Positions 7,766 to 17,705 are shown, counted from the first letter of the stretch. The stretch is 64,000 nucleotides of DNA from Chitinophaga ginsengisoli (GCF_003014595.1 NZ_PYGK01000003.1:62001-126000); one strand, 5' to 3'. Notes: generated by a model not told the origin, from the sequence alone. Program-made: numbers and translations.

Positions 7766-10700
7766 TCATCTTAACAAGGTTACGCTTCCATTCTTGGTGG
7801 CTGTGGTACCGTCACTAAACTCTACGTTGATCACATATGCATAGGCGTCCATCGGTTGTAATGCACCTTTGAAACCTCCATCCCATCCTACCGTTGGACT
7901 ATTTGATTCAAATACCAGCTGGCCCCAGCGGTTATAGATCTTCATATTAAACTTGTCGATACCAAATCCTTTTACCAGGAATACATCATTGACACCATCT
8001 CTGTTCGGTGAGAACGCAGATGGGATATCAAACAGCGGTATTACGATAGCACTCACCTGCTTGTGGGCTGTATCCGTACAACCCGCGCTGTTTGAGGATA
8101 TAAGGTATACATCAAATACGCCGGTCTTGTTGTACTGGTGCGCCGGGTTCACTTGTGAAGAGCCATCTCCATCTCCAAATTCCCACAGGAAAGTTACAGC
8201 ATCCGGAGAGGACTGGTTGGTAAAAGTGATAGGCGTATTTTCCACCGGTTTCGTCGGTGCATAAATAAAGTCGGCTGTTGGCGGCGGGAATACATTGATC
8301 ACCATTGTAGTGTCATCTGTTTTGTTACAGGTGTTATTATCCACTACATGTAATGATACTGTATAGCTGCCTGCATTAGGATATACATGTACAGGGCTCA
8401 CTTCAGTGGAAGTTGCACCGTCACCGAAGTTCCATGCAAATGTTTCACCACCCATGGTTGTATTCACAAAATCAATCGTTGCAGGCACACAGGTACTGTC
8501 AGGCGCCGTGAAGGAAGCCCTTACATTCTGCGCTACGCGTAATGGTACAGTATCGATATGCGGTGCGTTACAATAGTTCGTATCCACCAGTGTCAATGTT
8601 GCGTTGTACACACCTTCTGCCGCATAGCGGTGTGTATATGGGAAATTACCCGGACCTACGCTGACACTCGGTGTATTATCACCAAAATTCAATTCAAAGG
8701 AAGTAGCAGTGAAAGGTCTCGGTGGCGTTGGTGCGGTGAAATTGAACTGGTAATTCAGGTCTTCACATGGCGGGAGACGCTGCGCAGTCATATCAAAATC
8801 TGCCCTGTCTGTACGGATGCGCAGGTCCAGCGTAGCGGTATCGCAACCATTACAACTAGCAGGGTCACATTTGATGAGGGTCACCTTGTAGTTGCCCGGA
8901 CTACTGTAAGTATGCTGAATGGTATCTTTACCGGCTACAGGTGCAGAACCATCGCCAAAATTCCATGTCCAGGTCTGTGCAGGTATATGTGTAGTATCGA
9001 CAAAAGTAATAGTAGCCGGTACACAGTAGTTCGTTCTTCTTTCCAGTGTTTTGATACCTGCCTTTACACCATCGAGGTTGAAGGCGATCTTCAATGCACC
9101 GAAGTTACAGTTAGGCGGAGCCGTGGTGGCATATGCACCCGGCGTAGTCGGATAACGCGGCCTGAAGTCGGTTCTGCTGGTTGGACACCATGCACAGATA
9201 CCCTGGTAGATCACGCCATTACGATCGAAGCGGCTGGTACCTCCATCTACGTGCTCATAAGTACCATTACCACCAAAGTAACTGCCAAACAGGATGTCCG
9301 TAGCATCGCGCTGTAATACGAAGAAGTAAAAATCCTGGGTATCGGTAGTACGCTGTAAAGGATTTTTCAGCGGTAATCCTGATGTATTAGAATTCGGATA
9401 ATGCAGGTCAATGTCGATACCACCCCCCCATCCGGATACGTACACATTTTCACAACGGTCTACAAGGAAAGCCACCGGTGAAATGCTGGGCGTAGAAGAG
9501 CCTTTACCGAAAGTAGTGGAGTATACGAACGCTGACAGGTCAGGCTGCAGTTTCGCGATAAACTGTTTTGAGTTGTCGTTGTAGAAACTACCCGTATTAG
9601 GCGGCTGTTGTACAGGCCAGGTACCCTCGGTAGTACCCATGATGTACACAAAACCTTTGGAATCCAGCTGGATACCATATATCTGGTCGGCCGCCACCGT
9701 ATTAGCGCCCATGTAGGTGCTCTGTAAGATGGACGTACCATCTGCGCTGATATGTGCAATGAAACCATCGCATATCCCGCCTCGGTAAGTGCCGTAGATA
9801 GGATTTCCCCTGATAGGGAAATTATTGCTGGCAGTACCGCCGGCAACATACAATGTAGCGCCGTTCAGTGCCAGTACATAAGCTGCATCTTCCTTACTGC
9901 CGCCAATATAGCTAGCCCACAACAGGCTGGAACAGTTAGGGTCTATTTTCATTACCACGCCATCCTGTGTACCACCGAAGCTGGTCTGAAATGCTCCGGG
10001 TGTGACGGGGAACTTGTCTGATCGGGTACAACTGGCTACATAGATATCGCCGGTGTTATCTATCACTACTTCACTACGAGCATCGTCGCCATAGTTACGG
10101 AGCAAAACTGAAGCGCCCAGCGTCCTGTCTTCACGGATATTTACGCCATCGTCAGCGGTGCTGGCCACAATGATAGAACCAATAATAGCTGAACCTGTAG
10201 GATTGAGTTTGGTAACTGCAATATCCCATCCGCCACGGTTGCCCACCACCACCGGCTGGCCATTATTGGAAGCTGGACCAGGGAAATTGCCGGAAGTAGT
10301 TCTTCCTGAGATCACCAGGTCACCGGCAGGATCTACAAAGAGACTATGCGGTTGTTCCTTACCGCCGCCACCAAGGTAGGTAGCATAGATCAGGTTACGG
10401 CCATTCGCAGAAAACTTACTGATACCAATATCAAAACCACCTTCTGCATAAGTGTTCTGTACCACACCAGGCGTAACAGGATATCCTACATTGAATACGA
10501 TACCGCCACCATAAAAGGCGCCGGCATTGTCATATGTAGCGGTGAAACCCCAGTTATCAGCCTGGGAACCGGATACGGTAGAAAAGATATAAGAAGGGTC
10601 TATAACCAGCGGATAATTGTTGTTGTACTTACCGGATACCTTGAACTTCAGTTTCATGCCGCTCAGTACATATGATACTTTTACGGATACACGCTGATTG

Positions 10701-11461
10701 TCAATGTACTGATACGCAAAAGGCATCTGCTCTGTAACGGTACCTACAGAAGTAGTGATGATCAGCTGTTCTTTTTTGATCTCCAGTTTGTCCACACCGG
10801 TATATTGCAGTTGTATCTGGGAAGGATCAGCGCCTGGTTCTACGATGAGATCATACTTCAGCACACCAGCGTCTGAATATACCTGCATATCAACGCCCTG
10901 GTACAAAGACTTGTAATTCACCAGCTGATAAGATTTTACATTGGATGCCCATTTCTTCGGGTCATTGCCGATGAAGTAGTTGGCATAACTCTCATCTGCT
11001 TTTTCAGGAATAATTTCCGGTGTTCCTGCATTCAGAAAGGTCACTTCGTATGCATGTCCTTTTACCACGGGGAGCGTCAGCGGGGCGCTGGCATCACCAT
11101 CCGTTTTTCCGGCAGTTGCATTGGCAGCACCCGCTTTTGCGTTGGCAGCGTAGCTGGGATCAGGCACCCATATAATGGAGTCCTTACCACCATGTGCATG
11201 ACCATGTACCTTTTCGGCCAGCTCATCGCGTTGTTTTCTGTCCTGCAGGAGGAATGTAAAGCCGGTGCGTTTCAGGAAGGCAGCACCTCCACCCATGTCA
11301 GTTTTATAAAGGAAATCACCGTTCCACTGTCCTTTGTTCTCAGTAAACTGTAGGGGTTTGTTGTCATAGATTTCCTGTACCTGCACCTGCGCACGGGCTG
11401 TCACGCCTGTAAAAAGCGAAAGAAGGAAAGCTAAGCAGCCTATAGGGAAAGTAAAATTCAA
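7766..11461 (-). CDS. Large PKD-repeat surface protein with T9SS type B C-terminal domain
   Basis: A 1231-residue secreted adhesin-like protein. Residues 1-24 form a signal peptide ending TARAQ. Residues about 30-290 are the domain that starts with the PLQFTENKGQWNGDFLYK motif. Residues about 290-760 contain SBBP-type beta-propeller repeats (units such as IYVASCTRSDKFPVTPGAFQ). From about 800 onward there are four PKD-like domains, recognisable by WNFGDGSAP, LNFGDNTPS, WNFGDGATS and WEFGDGDGS. The last 90 residues are the gliding-motility/T9SS type B signal: IPSAFSPNRDGVNDVFLVKG, YNRWGQLVFES, ending NGSVTLLR. The only start near the signal peptide is a TTG at 11461. The adjacent PorP/SprF gene supplies the probable secretion partner. 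The ligand is unknown. Confidence 0.9.
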   Translation of the reverse strand: MNFTFPIGCLAFLLSLFTGVTARAQVQVQEIYDNKPLQFTENKGQWNGDFLYKTDMGGGAAFLKRTGFTFLLQDRKQRDELAEKVHGHAHGGKDSIIWVPDPSYAANAKAGAANATAGKTDGDASAPLTLPVVKGHAYEVTFLNAGTPEIIPEKADESYANYFIGNDPKKWASNVKSYQLVNYKSLYQGVDMQVYSDAGVLKYDLIVEPGADPSQIQLQYTGVDKLEIKKEQLIITTSVGTVTEQMPFAYQYIDNQRVSVKVSYVLSGMKLKFKVSGKYNNNYPLVIDPSYIFSTVSGSQADNWGFTATYDNAGAFYGGGIVFNVGYPVTPGVVQNTYAEGGFDIGISKFSANGRNLIYATYLGGGGKEQPHSLFVDPAGDLVISGRTTSGNFPGPASNNGQPVVVGNRGGWDIAVTKLNPTGSAIIGSIIVASTADDGVNIREDRTLGASVLLRNYGDDARSEVVIDNTGDIYVASCTRSDKFPVTPGAFQTSFGGTQDGVVMKIDPNCSSLLWASYIGGSKEDAAYVLALNGATLYVAGGTASNNFPIRGNPIYGTYRGGICDGFIAHISADGTSILQSTYMGANTVAADQIYGIQLDSKGFVYIMGTTEGTWPVQQPPNTGSFYNDNSKQFIAKLQPDLSAFVYSTTFGKGSSTPSISPVAFLVDRCENVYVSGWGGGIDIDLHYPNSNTSGLPLKNPLQRTTDTQDFYFFVLQRDATDILFGSYFGGNGTYEHVDGGTSRFDRNGVIYQGICAWCPTSRTDFRPRYPTTPGAYATTAPPNCNFGALKIAFNLDGVKAGIKTLERRTNYCVPATITFVDTTHIPAQTWTWNFGDGSAPVAGKDTIQHTYSSPGNYKVTLIKCDPASCNGCDTATLDLRIRTDRADFDMTAQRLPPCEDLNYQFNFTAPTPPRPFTATSFELNFGDNTPSVSVGPGNFPYTHRYAAEGVYNATLTLVDTNYCNAPHIDTVPLRVAQNVRASFTAPDSTCVPATIDFVNTTMGGETFAWNFGDGATSTEVSPVHVYPNAGSYTVSLHVVDNNTCNKTDDTTMVINVFPPPTADFIYAPTKPVENTPITFTNQSSPDAVTFLWEFGDGDGSSQVNPAHQYNKTGVFDVYLISSNSAGCTDTAHKQVSAIVIPLFDIPSAFSPNRDGVNDVFLVKGFGIDKFNMKIYNRWGQLVFESNSPTVGWDGGFKGALQPMDAYAYVINVEFSDGTTATKNGSVTLLR

Positions 11462-11693
11462 CGGAGTAGATTTAAAATGTTTATTCCTAGTTCTTTATCA
11501 CTATTATAATACGTAATAACGCAGCAAGCGGTACATTTGTTACCGCAAGAACAGCGCCAATTCAATCAATTAGTAGTATCATCCCAACAAACGCCGGCGG
11601 TAATAATTTAGATGGCGGAAACGGGCCGGAGTTTAAAGTAAGTGAATATACCAGCTTGCCGGGGCGCATTTAGATAATAAACGTAAAAGTGGC
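11462..11693. other. Short intergenic region with a small stem-loop
   Basis: A 232-bp gap between the adhesin start and the recG stop. It contains the stem-loop GCGGTA-N7-TACCGC at 11528-11546 and otherwise no coding signal. The adhesin promoter should be at the low-coordinate end but no clear TAnnTTTG element was found. Confidence 0.4.
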
Positions 11694-13805
11694 TCAGGAA
11701 ATTTTACTCCATGGAGATTTTCCTTGCAGGACGGCGAGAAACCGCTGTAAGGATTGATTCTCAGGTGTTGACAATTCCGGGTCTTCCTGTAATATTTTCT
11801 CTGCACTGGCGCGGGCGGCTTCCAGTATGGGCCTGTCTTCCACAATATCAGCCAGTTTCAGGTCAAGCAACCCACTCTGGCGGGTACCTTCAATATCGCC
11901 CGGTCCTCTCAGTTCCATATCTTTTTCAGATATCACGAAACCATCATTCGTCTGTACCATTACCTGGATACGTTCTTTTGAATCAGCGCCTACTTTATTG
12001 CCTGTCATGAGGATACAGAAGGACTGTTCCGCTCCCCTCCCCACACGTCCGCGTAACTGGTGCAATTGGGAAAGGCCAAACCTTTCTGTGCTTTCAATAA
12101 CCATTACCGAGGCATTGGGTACATTCACCCCCACCTCTATCACCGTGGTTGCCACCATGATCTGCGTATCGCCGGTTACAAAACGCTGCATATTGGCCTC
12201 CTTCATATCCACCGGCTGGCGGCCATGCACCATACTGATATAGTACTGTGGCTCGGGGAAAAACGCTTTCACTTCTTCATACCCCTTCATCAGGTTCTCA
12301 TAGTCAAGCGTTTCAGAATCTTCAATTAACGGATATACGATATATGCCTGTCGGCCTTTACGGATCTCCTCTTTAATAAAATCCATGACCTGGGGCCGCT
12401 GGAACTCTGTACGGTGTACAGTCGTAATGGGCTTACGGCCGGGTGGCAGTTCGTCAATGACTGACACATCCAGGTCGCCGTACACGGTCATTGCCAGGGT
12501 ACGGGGAATAGGAGTTGCCGTCATAACAAGGATATGAGGAGGTATCACGTTCTTCTCCCATAAACGGGCACGTTGTGCCACCCCAAAACGATGTTGTTCG
12601 TCAACAATCGCCATGCCCAGGTTTTTAAACACCACCTGGTTTTCCAGCAGGGCATGGGTACCGATCAGCAGATGGATCTCTCCTTCTTCCACCTCTTTCA
12701 GGATCTGTTTACGGGCTTTCCCTTTCACATTCCCTGTAAGCAGTGCCACTTTCACCGGCATGTTTTCCAGCAGACCAGCAATGCTCTTATAGTGCTGCTG
12801 GGACAGGATCTCGGTAGGCGCCATCAGACAGGCCTGAAAGCCGTTATCTACCGCCAGCAGCATGGTAAGCAGGGCTACCATGGTCTTCCCGCTGCCCACG
12901 TCCCCCTGTATCAGGCGGTTCATTTGCCTGCCGGTGGTCGTATCCTGGCGGATCTCTTTCAGTACGCGTTTCTGCGCTCCCGTCAGAGAGAAAGGCAGGT
13001 GATGATTGTAAAAGGTGTTAAATGCGTCGCCTACGGTATTGAAGACAAAACCGTGCGACAACTGCTGTCGCTTGAACTTTAGCCGGCAGATCCTGATCTG
13101 GGCGATGAACAGCTCTTCAAATTTCAACCGGCGGCGGGCCTGGTTGGCATCATCTTCTCCGGCTGGCAGGTGAATCTTAAAATAGGCTTTTGACCTCTCC
13201 ATCAGCCGGTATTGTTGTAAGATGGGCTGCGGAATATTTTCAGGTATTTCCCCGGGGGATAATTGCTCCAGCAAGGCCTTTGTGAGCTTACCGATAGCTT
13301 TGGCTGTCAGTCCCCGTGCTTTCAGTTTTTCGGTCGTATAATACACCGGTTCCAGGAATGGTTTTCCACTGGCTATCTCTTCTGTCAGCAGGTCCATTTC
13401 CGGATGGGATATCTGCAGGTAACCATTGAATACGGAGATCTTCCCGAACACCAGGTAAGACGCCTGCTGCTGCAGCGACTTTTCCATCCATTGCCAGCCC
13501 TGAAACCATACCAGGGAGATCTCCCCGGTTTCATCCCGCAGGGTGGCCACGAGCCGTTTGGCGCGCTTATCTCCTATCACTTCCATACGGGTGATCTTTC
13601 CGCGGATCTGCACATAATCCATCTGCATATGCAGGCTGATGATCTTTTCCACTTTTGTGCGGTCCACATAGCGGAAAGGAAAATAATACAGCAGGTCCCT
13701 GAAGGTGTGGACACCTATTTCTTTACGCAGCAGTTCTCCCCGCTGGGGACCTACTCCCTTCAGATACTCGATCGGATTTGATAATATGGCGTTCTTAAAA
13801 TCCAT
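11694..13805 (-). CDS. recG: ATP-dependent DNA helicase RecG
   Basis: Branch-migration and fork-reversal helicase of 703 residues, normal family length. Residues 1-190 form the wedge/OB region (helix-hairpin start LKGVGPQRGELL at about 15-26). The helicase core has Walker A GDVGSGKT at 301-308, a DEQH box at 402-405, motif III VMTATPIPRTLAMT and the motif VI region QLRGRVGRG. The C-terminal TRQSGL segment is typical of RecG. It starts with ATG and is transcribed separately from citrate synthase upstream. A TATTTTTG promoter element at 13892-13899 lies inside the T-rich tail of the citrate synthase terminator. Confidence 0.97.
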   Translation of the reverse strand: MDFKNAILSNPIEYLKGVGPQRGELLRKEIGVHTFRDLLYYFPFRYVDRTKVEKIISLHMQMDYVQIRGKITRMEVIGDKRAKRLVATLRDETGEISLVWFQGWQWMEKSLQQQASYLVFGKISVFNGYLQISHPEMDLLTEEIASGKPFLEPVYYTTEKLKARGLTAKAIGKLTKALLEQLSPGEIPENIPQPILQQYRLMERSKAYFKIHLPAGEDDANQARRRLKFEELFIAQIRICRLKFKRQQLSHGFVFNTVGDAFNTFYNHHLPFSLTGAQKRVLKEIRQDTTTGRQMNRLIQGDVGSGKTMVALLTMLLAVDNGFQACLMAPTEILSQQHYKSIAGLLENMPVKVALLTGNVKGKARKQILKEVEEGEIHLLIGTHALLENQVVFKNLGMAIVDEQHRFGVAQRARLWEKNVIPPHILVMTATPIPRTLAMTVYGDLDVSVIDELPPGRKPITTVHRTEFQRPQVMDFIKEEIRKGRQAYIVYPLIEDSETLDYENLMKGYEEVKAFFPEPQYYISMVHGRQPVDMKEANMQRFVTGDTQIMVATTVIEVGVNVPNASVMVIESTERFGLSQLHQLRGRVGRGAEQSFCILMTGNKVGADSKERIQVMVQTNDGFVISEKDMELRGPGDIEGTRQSGLLDLKLADIVEDRPILEAARASAEKILQEDPELSTPENQSLQRFLAVLQGKSPWSKIS

Positions 13806-13891
13806 AGACTACACAGGCAGCAAGGAAATTCCCGGCCCGCGAATACGCTATTTTTTGTTTTAAAGGTCTGGCTTTTCTCAATAAGCAGGGT

Positions 13892-13931
13892 ACAAAAATA
13901 AAAGGTAAACAGCATACACTGTTTACCTTTT
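13892..13931 (-). terminator. Citrate synthase terminator overlapping a candidate recG promoter
   Basis: A perfect 13-bp stem (13900-13912 with 13919-13931, 6-nt loop), followed on the minus strand by TTTTATTTTTG. The same T-rich tail contains TATTTTTG (13892-13899), a TAnnTTTG promoter element about 86 nt before the recG start. One short segment may therefore end one gene and start the next. Confidence 0.75.
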
Positions 13932-13954
13932 GAAATATTATTGATACGTAGTGA

Positions 13955-15274
13955 TTACTCAGCTTCTACTTTGCCTTCCACGAACTGTTTCATCCATTCT
14001 GTAGTAACGGATTTAGGCCTTTCGAGAGAGAAACCAAGTGCACGGTCCCAGCACAGGGAAGCCAGTACACCCAGGGCACGGGAAACACCGAATAGTACTG
14101 TATAGAATTCATATTCCACCAGGCCATAGTGTACCAGCAGCGCACCGGAATGTGCATCTACGTTAGGCCATGGATTCTTGATCTTACCGAGGCTTTCCAG
14201 GATCGGTGGCACGGTTTCATATACCAGCCATACGATGCGTACCAGCTCATCGTCAGACAGGTGTTTCTTTGCAAACTCCATCTGTGCGGTGAAGCGTGGG
14301 TCTGTTTTACGCAGTACCGCGTGACCGTAACCTGGTACTACTTTACCTTCAGCCAGGGTCTTACGCACGTAGTCTTCGATCTGTTGTTTGGTTGGCATAC
14401 CGCCACCCAGTTCTTCGCGCATATCGAGGATCCACTTGATCACTTCCTGGTTAGCCAGACCATGCAGCGGACCAGCCAGACCGTTCATACCTGCTGCAAA
14501 TGACAGGTAAGCATCGCTCAATGCAGAACCTACCAGGTGAGTAGTATGTGCACTTACGTTACCACCTTCGTGGTCTGCGTGAATGGTCATGTAGAGACGC
14601 ATCAGTTCTTTGAAGCCTTCATCTTCATAACCCAGCATGTGCGCAAAGTTACCAGCCCAGTCCAGGAGACCGTTTGGCTGTATGTGGTTATTGCCTTTGT
14701 ATTTACGACGGTAGATATAAGCGGCGATACGTGGCAGACGTGCAATCAGGTCCATTGCATCATCGTACATCACGCTCCAGTAGTCTTTTTTGTTCATGCC
14801 TTCTGCATATGCTTTCGCAAAAGCAGATTCTGTCTGCATGGCCATTACACCTACGGTGAACATGGTCATCGGGTGGGTACTTACCGGCAGGGCATCAATA
14901 GCAGCAAAAACGTGGTTAGGCACATGAGAGCGGCGTGCCCACTGGTTAGAAAGGTGTTGTACGTCTGCTTCTGCTGGCAGTTCTCCTATCAACATCAGGT
15001 AAAATAATCCTTCTGGCAAAGGCTCAGCGCCACCTTTAACTTTCGGCATTTTCTCCCTCAGTTCCGGAATGGAATATCCACGGAAACGGATCCCTTCGTT
15101 AGCGTCCAGTAATGATGTTTCTGTCACCAAACCAGTTATGCCACGCATCCCCTGGTATACCTGTGCCAATGTAACATCCTCTATCTTCTTAGTGCCATGG
15201 TTCTTCACGAGGTCCTTCACTTCCGCATTGAGCTCATCGGCCTTTACCTTGAATTTTTCTTTTATATACCCCAT
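13955..15274 (-). CDS. gltA: Citrate synthase, mitochondrial/eukaryotic-like type
   Basis: Condenses acetyl-CoA and oxaloacetate at the entry of the TCA cycle. The 439-residue product carries the catalytic trio: His in NGLAGPLHGLANQEV, His in VVPGYGHAVLRKTDPR and Asp in PWPNVDAHSGALL. Its segments closely follow the animal and fungal mitochondrial enzyme as I remember it, for example TIHADHEGGNVSAHT, YYTVLF-like FYTVLFGVSRALGV and RALGFSLERPKS, rather than the usual bacterial hexameric type. The ATG at 15274 was chosen; a longer TTG start at 15304 would add ten residues with no conserved features. It has a strong terminator and an A/T-rich 200-bp upstream region, so it is probably a single-gene unit. 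Confidence 0.93.
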   Translation of the reverse strand: MGYIKEKFKVKADELNAEVKDLVKNHGTKKIEDVTLAQVYQGMRGITGLVTETSLLDANEGIRFRGYSIPELREKMPKVKGGAEPLPEGLFYLMLIGELPAEADVQHLSNQWARRSHVPNHVFAAIDALPVSTHPMTMFTVGVMAMQTESAFAKAYAEGMNKKDYWSVMYDDAMDLIARLPRIAAYIYRRKYKGNNHIQPNGLLDWAGNFAHMLGYEDEGFKELMRLYMTIHADHEGGNVSAHTTHLVGSALSDAYLSFAAGMNGLAGPLHGLANQEVIKWILDMREELGGGMPTKQQIEDYVRKTLAEGKVVPGYGHAVLRKTDPRFTAQMEFAKKHLSDDELVRIVWLVYETVPPILESLGKIKNPWPNVDAHSGALLVHYGLVEYEFYTVLFGVSRALGVLASLCWDRALGFSLERPKSVTTEWMKQFVEGKVEAE

Positions 15275-15472
15275 TTTAAACTGTTGATTAGGTAATGATA
15301 ACAAAAAATCGGATCAATTGTCAAAAGTAATGATTTGTTGAAAAACTTAGCTGCTTACAATCATAGAATTACAGGTAGCTATAAACAACATAACTTTCAA
15401 ACAACTGATTTCCAATATACAAATAAGCAAATATTAATATAAACGGAATAAATTAAAGAAATGTGAAATTTT

Positions 15473-16552
15473 CTATTTTGGCGCCCTCAGGTACAACCAG
15501 AAGGCCAGGCCCCCAAACAAAAAGTTAGGTATCCACACGGCCAGCAAGGGGTTGAGGTCTGCTTTAATAGAAAATACCGTAGCAAACTGCAGGAAGATAA
15601 TGTAGCTGGCGCTGATCACTATTCCGACAGCCAGGTGTAATCCGCTTCCTCCCCTTACCTTTTTAGAAGCAATAATCCCACCAATCAGTGTAAGGATGAT
15701 CACTGCCCCGCAGGAAGCCGTACGCCTGTATTTTTCAACATAGAATATATTCAGCCCTTCAGCCCCTCTCAGTTTCTCTCTGGCAATGAATTTGTTCAGT
15801 TCTGGGGTGGTCATAGCCTCCTGGACATTTGACTCCTCGTACATTTCTTTAGGGTTCAGGGCGAGCTTGATCGAAGTATCTGATTTTGTCCACCAGTGTT
15901 CCTTCAGCCCATTAATGGAGCGCATCGTCACATAGTCCAGTTTCCACATCCTGTTAGTAGAGTCCCAGGTCACCCTGTCGGCCTTCATCTTGAACATAAT
16001 GTTCTGCCCACGTACATCTTCCAGCAGGAAGTTACCACCGCTTTTATAGTTAGGGTCATAAGATCCGAAGGTTACATAGGTAAAACTGTCCACGCGGATG
16101 GTTTTATCATAAATATTCTGCTGAGCCGACTGTTTATGCACATAGGCATTTTCGAACTTGGTCCTGATCTTATTGGCAATAGGCACGGTCCACCTGTTCC
16201 CCAGCCATAACAGCCCTCCGAAAAGGATCGCTCCCACCCAGTAAGGGCGTAAAAAGCGACGGAAGCTGACCCCACTACACAGGATGGCGATGATCTCTGT
16301 ACGATAAGCCATCTTGGAAGTGAAGAAGATCACAGAGATGAAAATGAAGAGCGGGAACAACAATGCAGCAATATGCGGGATAAAGCCAAAGTAGTAGTCT
16401 ACTACAATCGTGTAGAAAGACAGGTTATTATTCATGAAGTCGTCTATCTTCTCCGTCACGTCTATCACTACGGAAATGATCAGCAGGATCATGAGGGAGT
16501 AAATAAAGGTACCTATGAACTTACGCAGGATATACCAGTCTATCTTTGTCAT
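15473..16552 (-). CDS. LptF/LptG family lipopolysaccharide export permease
   Basis: An inner-membrane protein of 359 residues (YjgP/YjgQ family). These permeases, with LptB, lift lipopolysaccharide out of the inner membrane. Residues 1-110 have the family start TKIDWYILRKFIGTFIYSLM and three transmembrane helices. The middle, about 115-270, is the periplasmic beta-jellyroll. Three further helices follow at about 275-355, with the typical KYRRTASCGAVIILTLIGG segment. It begins 22 bp after tgt on the same strand and is probably co-transcribed with it. Whether it is the F or G subunit cannot be told from sequence alone. Confidence 0.88.
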   Translation of the reverse strand: MTKIDWYILRKFIGTFIYSLMILLIISVVIDVTEKIDDFMNNNLSFYTIVVDYYFGFIPHIAALLFPLFIFISVIFFTSKMAYRTEIIAILCSGVSFRRFLRPYWVGAILFGGLLWLGNRWTVPIANKIRTKFENAYVHKQSAQQNIYDKTIRVDSFTYVTFGSYDPNYKSGGNFLLEDVRGQNIMFKMKADRVTWDSTNRMWKLDYVTMRSINGLKEHWWTKSDTSIKLALNPKEMYEESNVQEAMTTPELNKFIAREKLRGAEGLNIFYVEKYRRTASCGAVIILTLIGGIIASKKVRGGSGLHLAVGIVISASYIIFLQFATVFSIKADLNPLLAVWIPNFLFGGLAFWLYLRAPK

Positions 16553-16574
16553 ATAACGGCAAGATAATATAAAT

Positions 16575-17705
16575 CTAAAGTCTTTGTTTCAACTGAGGCA
16601 CCATAGTATTTTTCCAGCTGGCATAGTTACCGGCCAGGATCTGTTTCCTGGCTTCTTTCACCAGCTCCAGGTAAAACGCAATATTATGGATACTGGCCAG
16701 CTGCATTCCCAGGATCTCCCCTGCGGCAAATAAATGGCGCAGGTAGGCCTTGGTATAGCGGTTGCTGGCAAAACAGGCGCTGTTCTCATCTACCGGGGTA
16801 AAATCGGTCGCCCATTTCTTGTTTTTGATATTGATAACGCCATTCCAGGTGAACAGCATACCATTACGTCCGTTACGGGTAGGCATTACACAGTCGAACA
16901 TATCCACGCCCAGGGCAATATTCTCCAGGATGTTCCAGGGAGTACCTACCCCCATCAGGTAACGAGGTTTCTGTTCCGGCAGGATATCGCACACCAGCCC
17001 GCACATTTCATACATATCCTGTTCCGGTTCTCCCACACTCAGGCCGCCAATGGCATTGCCAGCACATTCCCTGGCCGCAATCTCCGTAGCAGAGATCGTA
17101 CGCAGGTCTTTATAGGTGCTGCCCTGTACGATGGGGAATAAGGTCTGTTCATGACCGTAAGCGGGTTGGGTTTCTGCCATACGTTTGATACAGCGGTCCA
17201 GCCAGCGGTGAGTCAGTTCCATAGACTTTTTCGCATACCGGTATTCGGAAGGGTATGGCGGGCATTCATCAAAGGCCATAATGATATCGGCCCCGATGGT
17301 CCGCTGGATGTCCATGACGTTTTCAGGTGTGAACAGGTGGCGGGAACCGTCGATATGTGACTGGAATAATACTCCCTCCTCCTTGATCTTGCGGTTGGCG
17401 GCCAGGGAGAATACCTGGTAGCCACCACTATCGGTCAGCAGGGGCCGTTCCCAGCCATTGAATTTATGTAATCCTCCTGCCTGCGACAGCACGTCCATAC
17501 CCGGACGGAGGTACAGGTGGTAGGTATTACCCAGGATGATCTGAGCCTGCACATCGTCGCGCAACTGTTCCTGCGTCACTGCTTTCACGCTGCCTACAGT
17601 GCCTACCGGCATAAAAATAGGCGTTTCAATCTTTCCATGACCGGTGGTAATCTCGCCGGCACGGGCTTTACTGTTGCTGTCTGTTGTAATCAGTTCAAAA
17701 TTCAT
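16575..17705 (-). CDS. tgt: Queuine tRNA-ribosyltransferase (tRNA-guanine transglycosylase)
   Basis: Exchanges guanine 34 of GUN-anticodon tRNAs for the queuosine precursor preQ1. The 376-residue protein has the TIM-barrel signatures ETPIFMPVGTVGSVK, ILGNTYHLYLRPG, LTDSGGYQVFSL (substrate Asp), AFDECPPYP, GGLSVGEP and DMFDCVMPTRNGRNG (nucleophile Asp). An odd point is the zinc site. Where the usual enzyme has CxCxxC before AYLxHL, this one reads NSACFASNRYTKAYLRHL, so two of the three zinc cysteines are replaced. The ATG at 17705 gives the family start MNFELITTD; an upstream start would add 16 unrelated residues. queE in the same window makes an earlier pathway intermediate. Confidence 0.95.
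   Translation of the reverse strand: MNFELITTDSNSKARAGEITTGHGKIETPIFMPVGTVGSVKAVTQEQLRDDVQAQIILGNTYHLYLRPGMDVLSQAGGLHKFNGWERPLLTDSGGYQVFSLAANRKIKEEGVLFQSHIDGSRHLFTPENVMDIQRTIGADIIMAFDECPPYPSEYRYAKKSMELTHRWLDRCIKRMAETQPAYGHEQTLFPIVQGSTYKDLRTISATEIAARECAGNAIGGLSVGEPEQDMYEMCGLVCDILPEQKPRYLMGVGTPWNILENIALGVDMFDCVMPTRNGRNGMLFTWNGVINIKNKKWATDFTPVDENSACFASNRYTKAYLRHLFAAGEILGMQLASIHNIAFYLELVKEARKQILAGNYASWKNTMVPQLKQRL

Noticed and set aside
8558-9316. 252-codon ORF antisense to the PKD adhesin gene
   Set aside because: The opposite strand encodes well-formed PKD domains throughout; the antisense product is Thr/Arg/Cys-rich with no recognisable motif.
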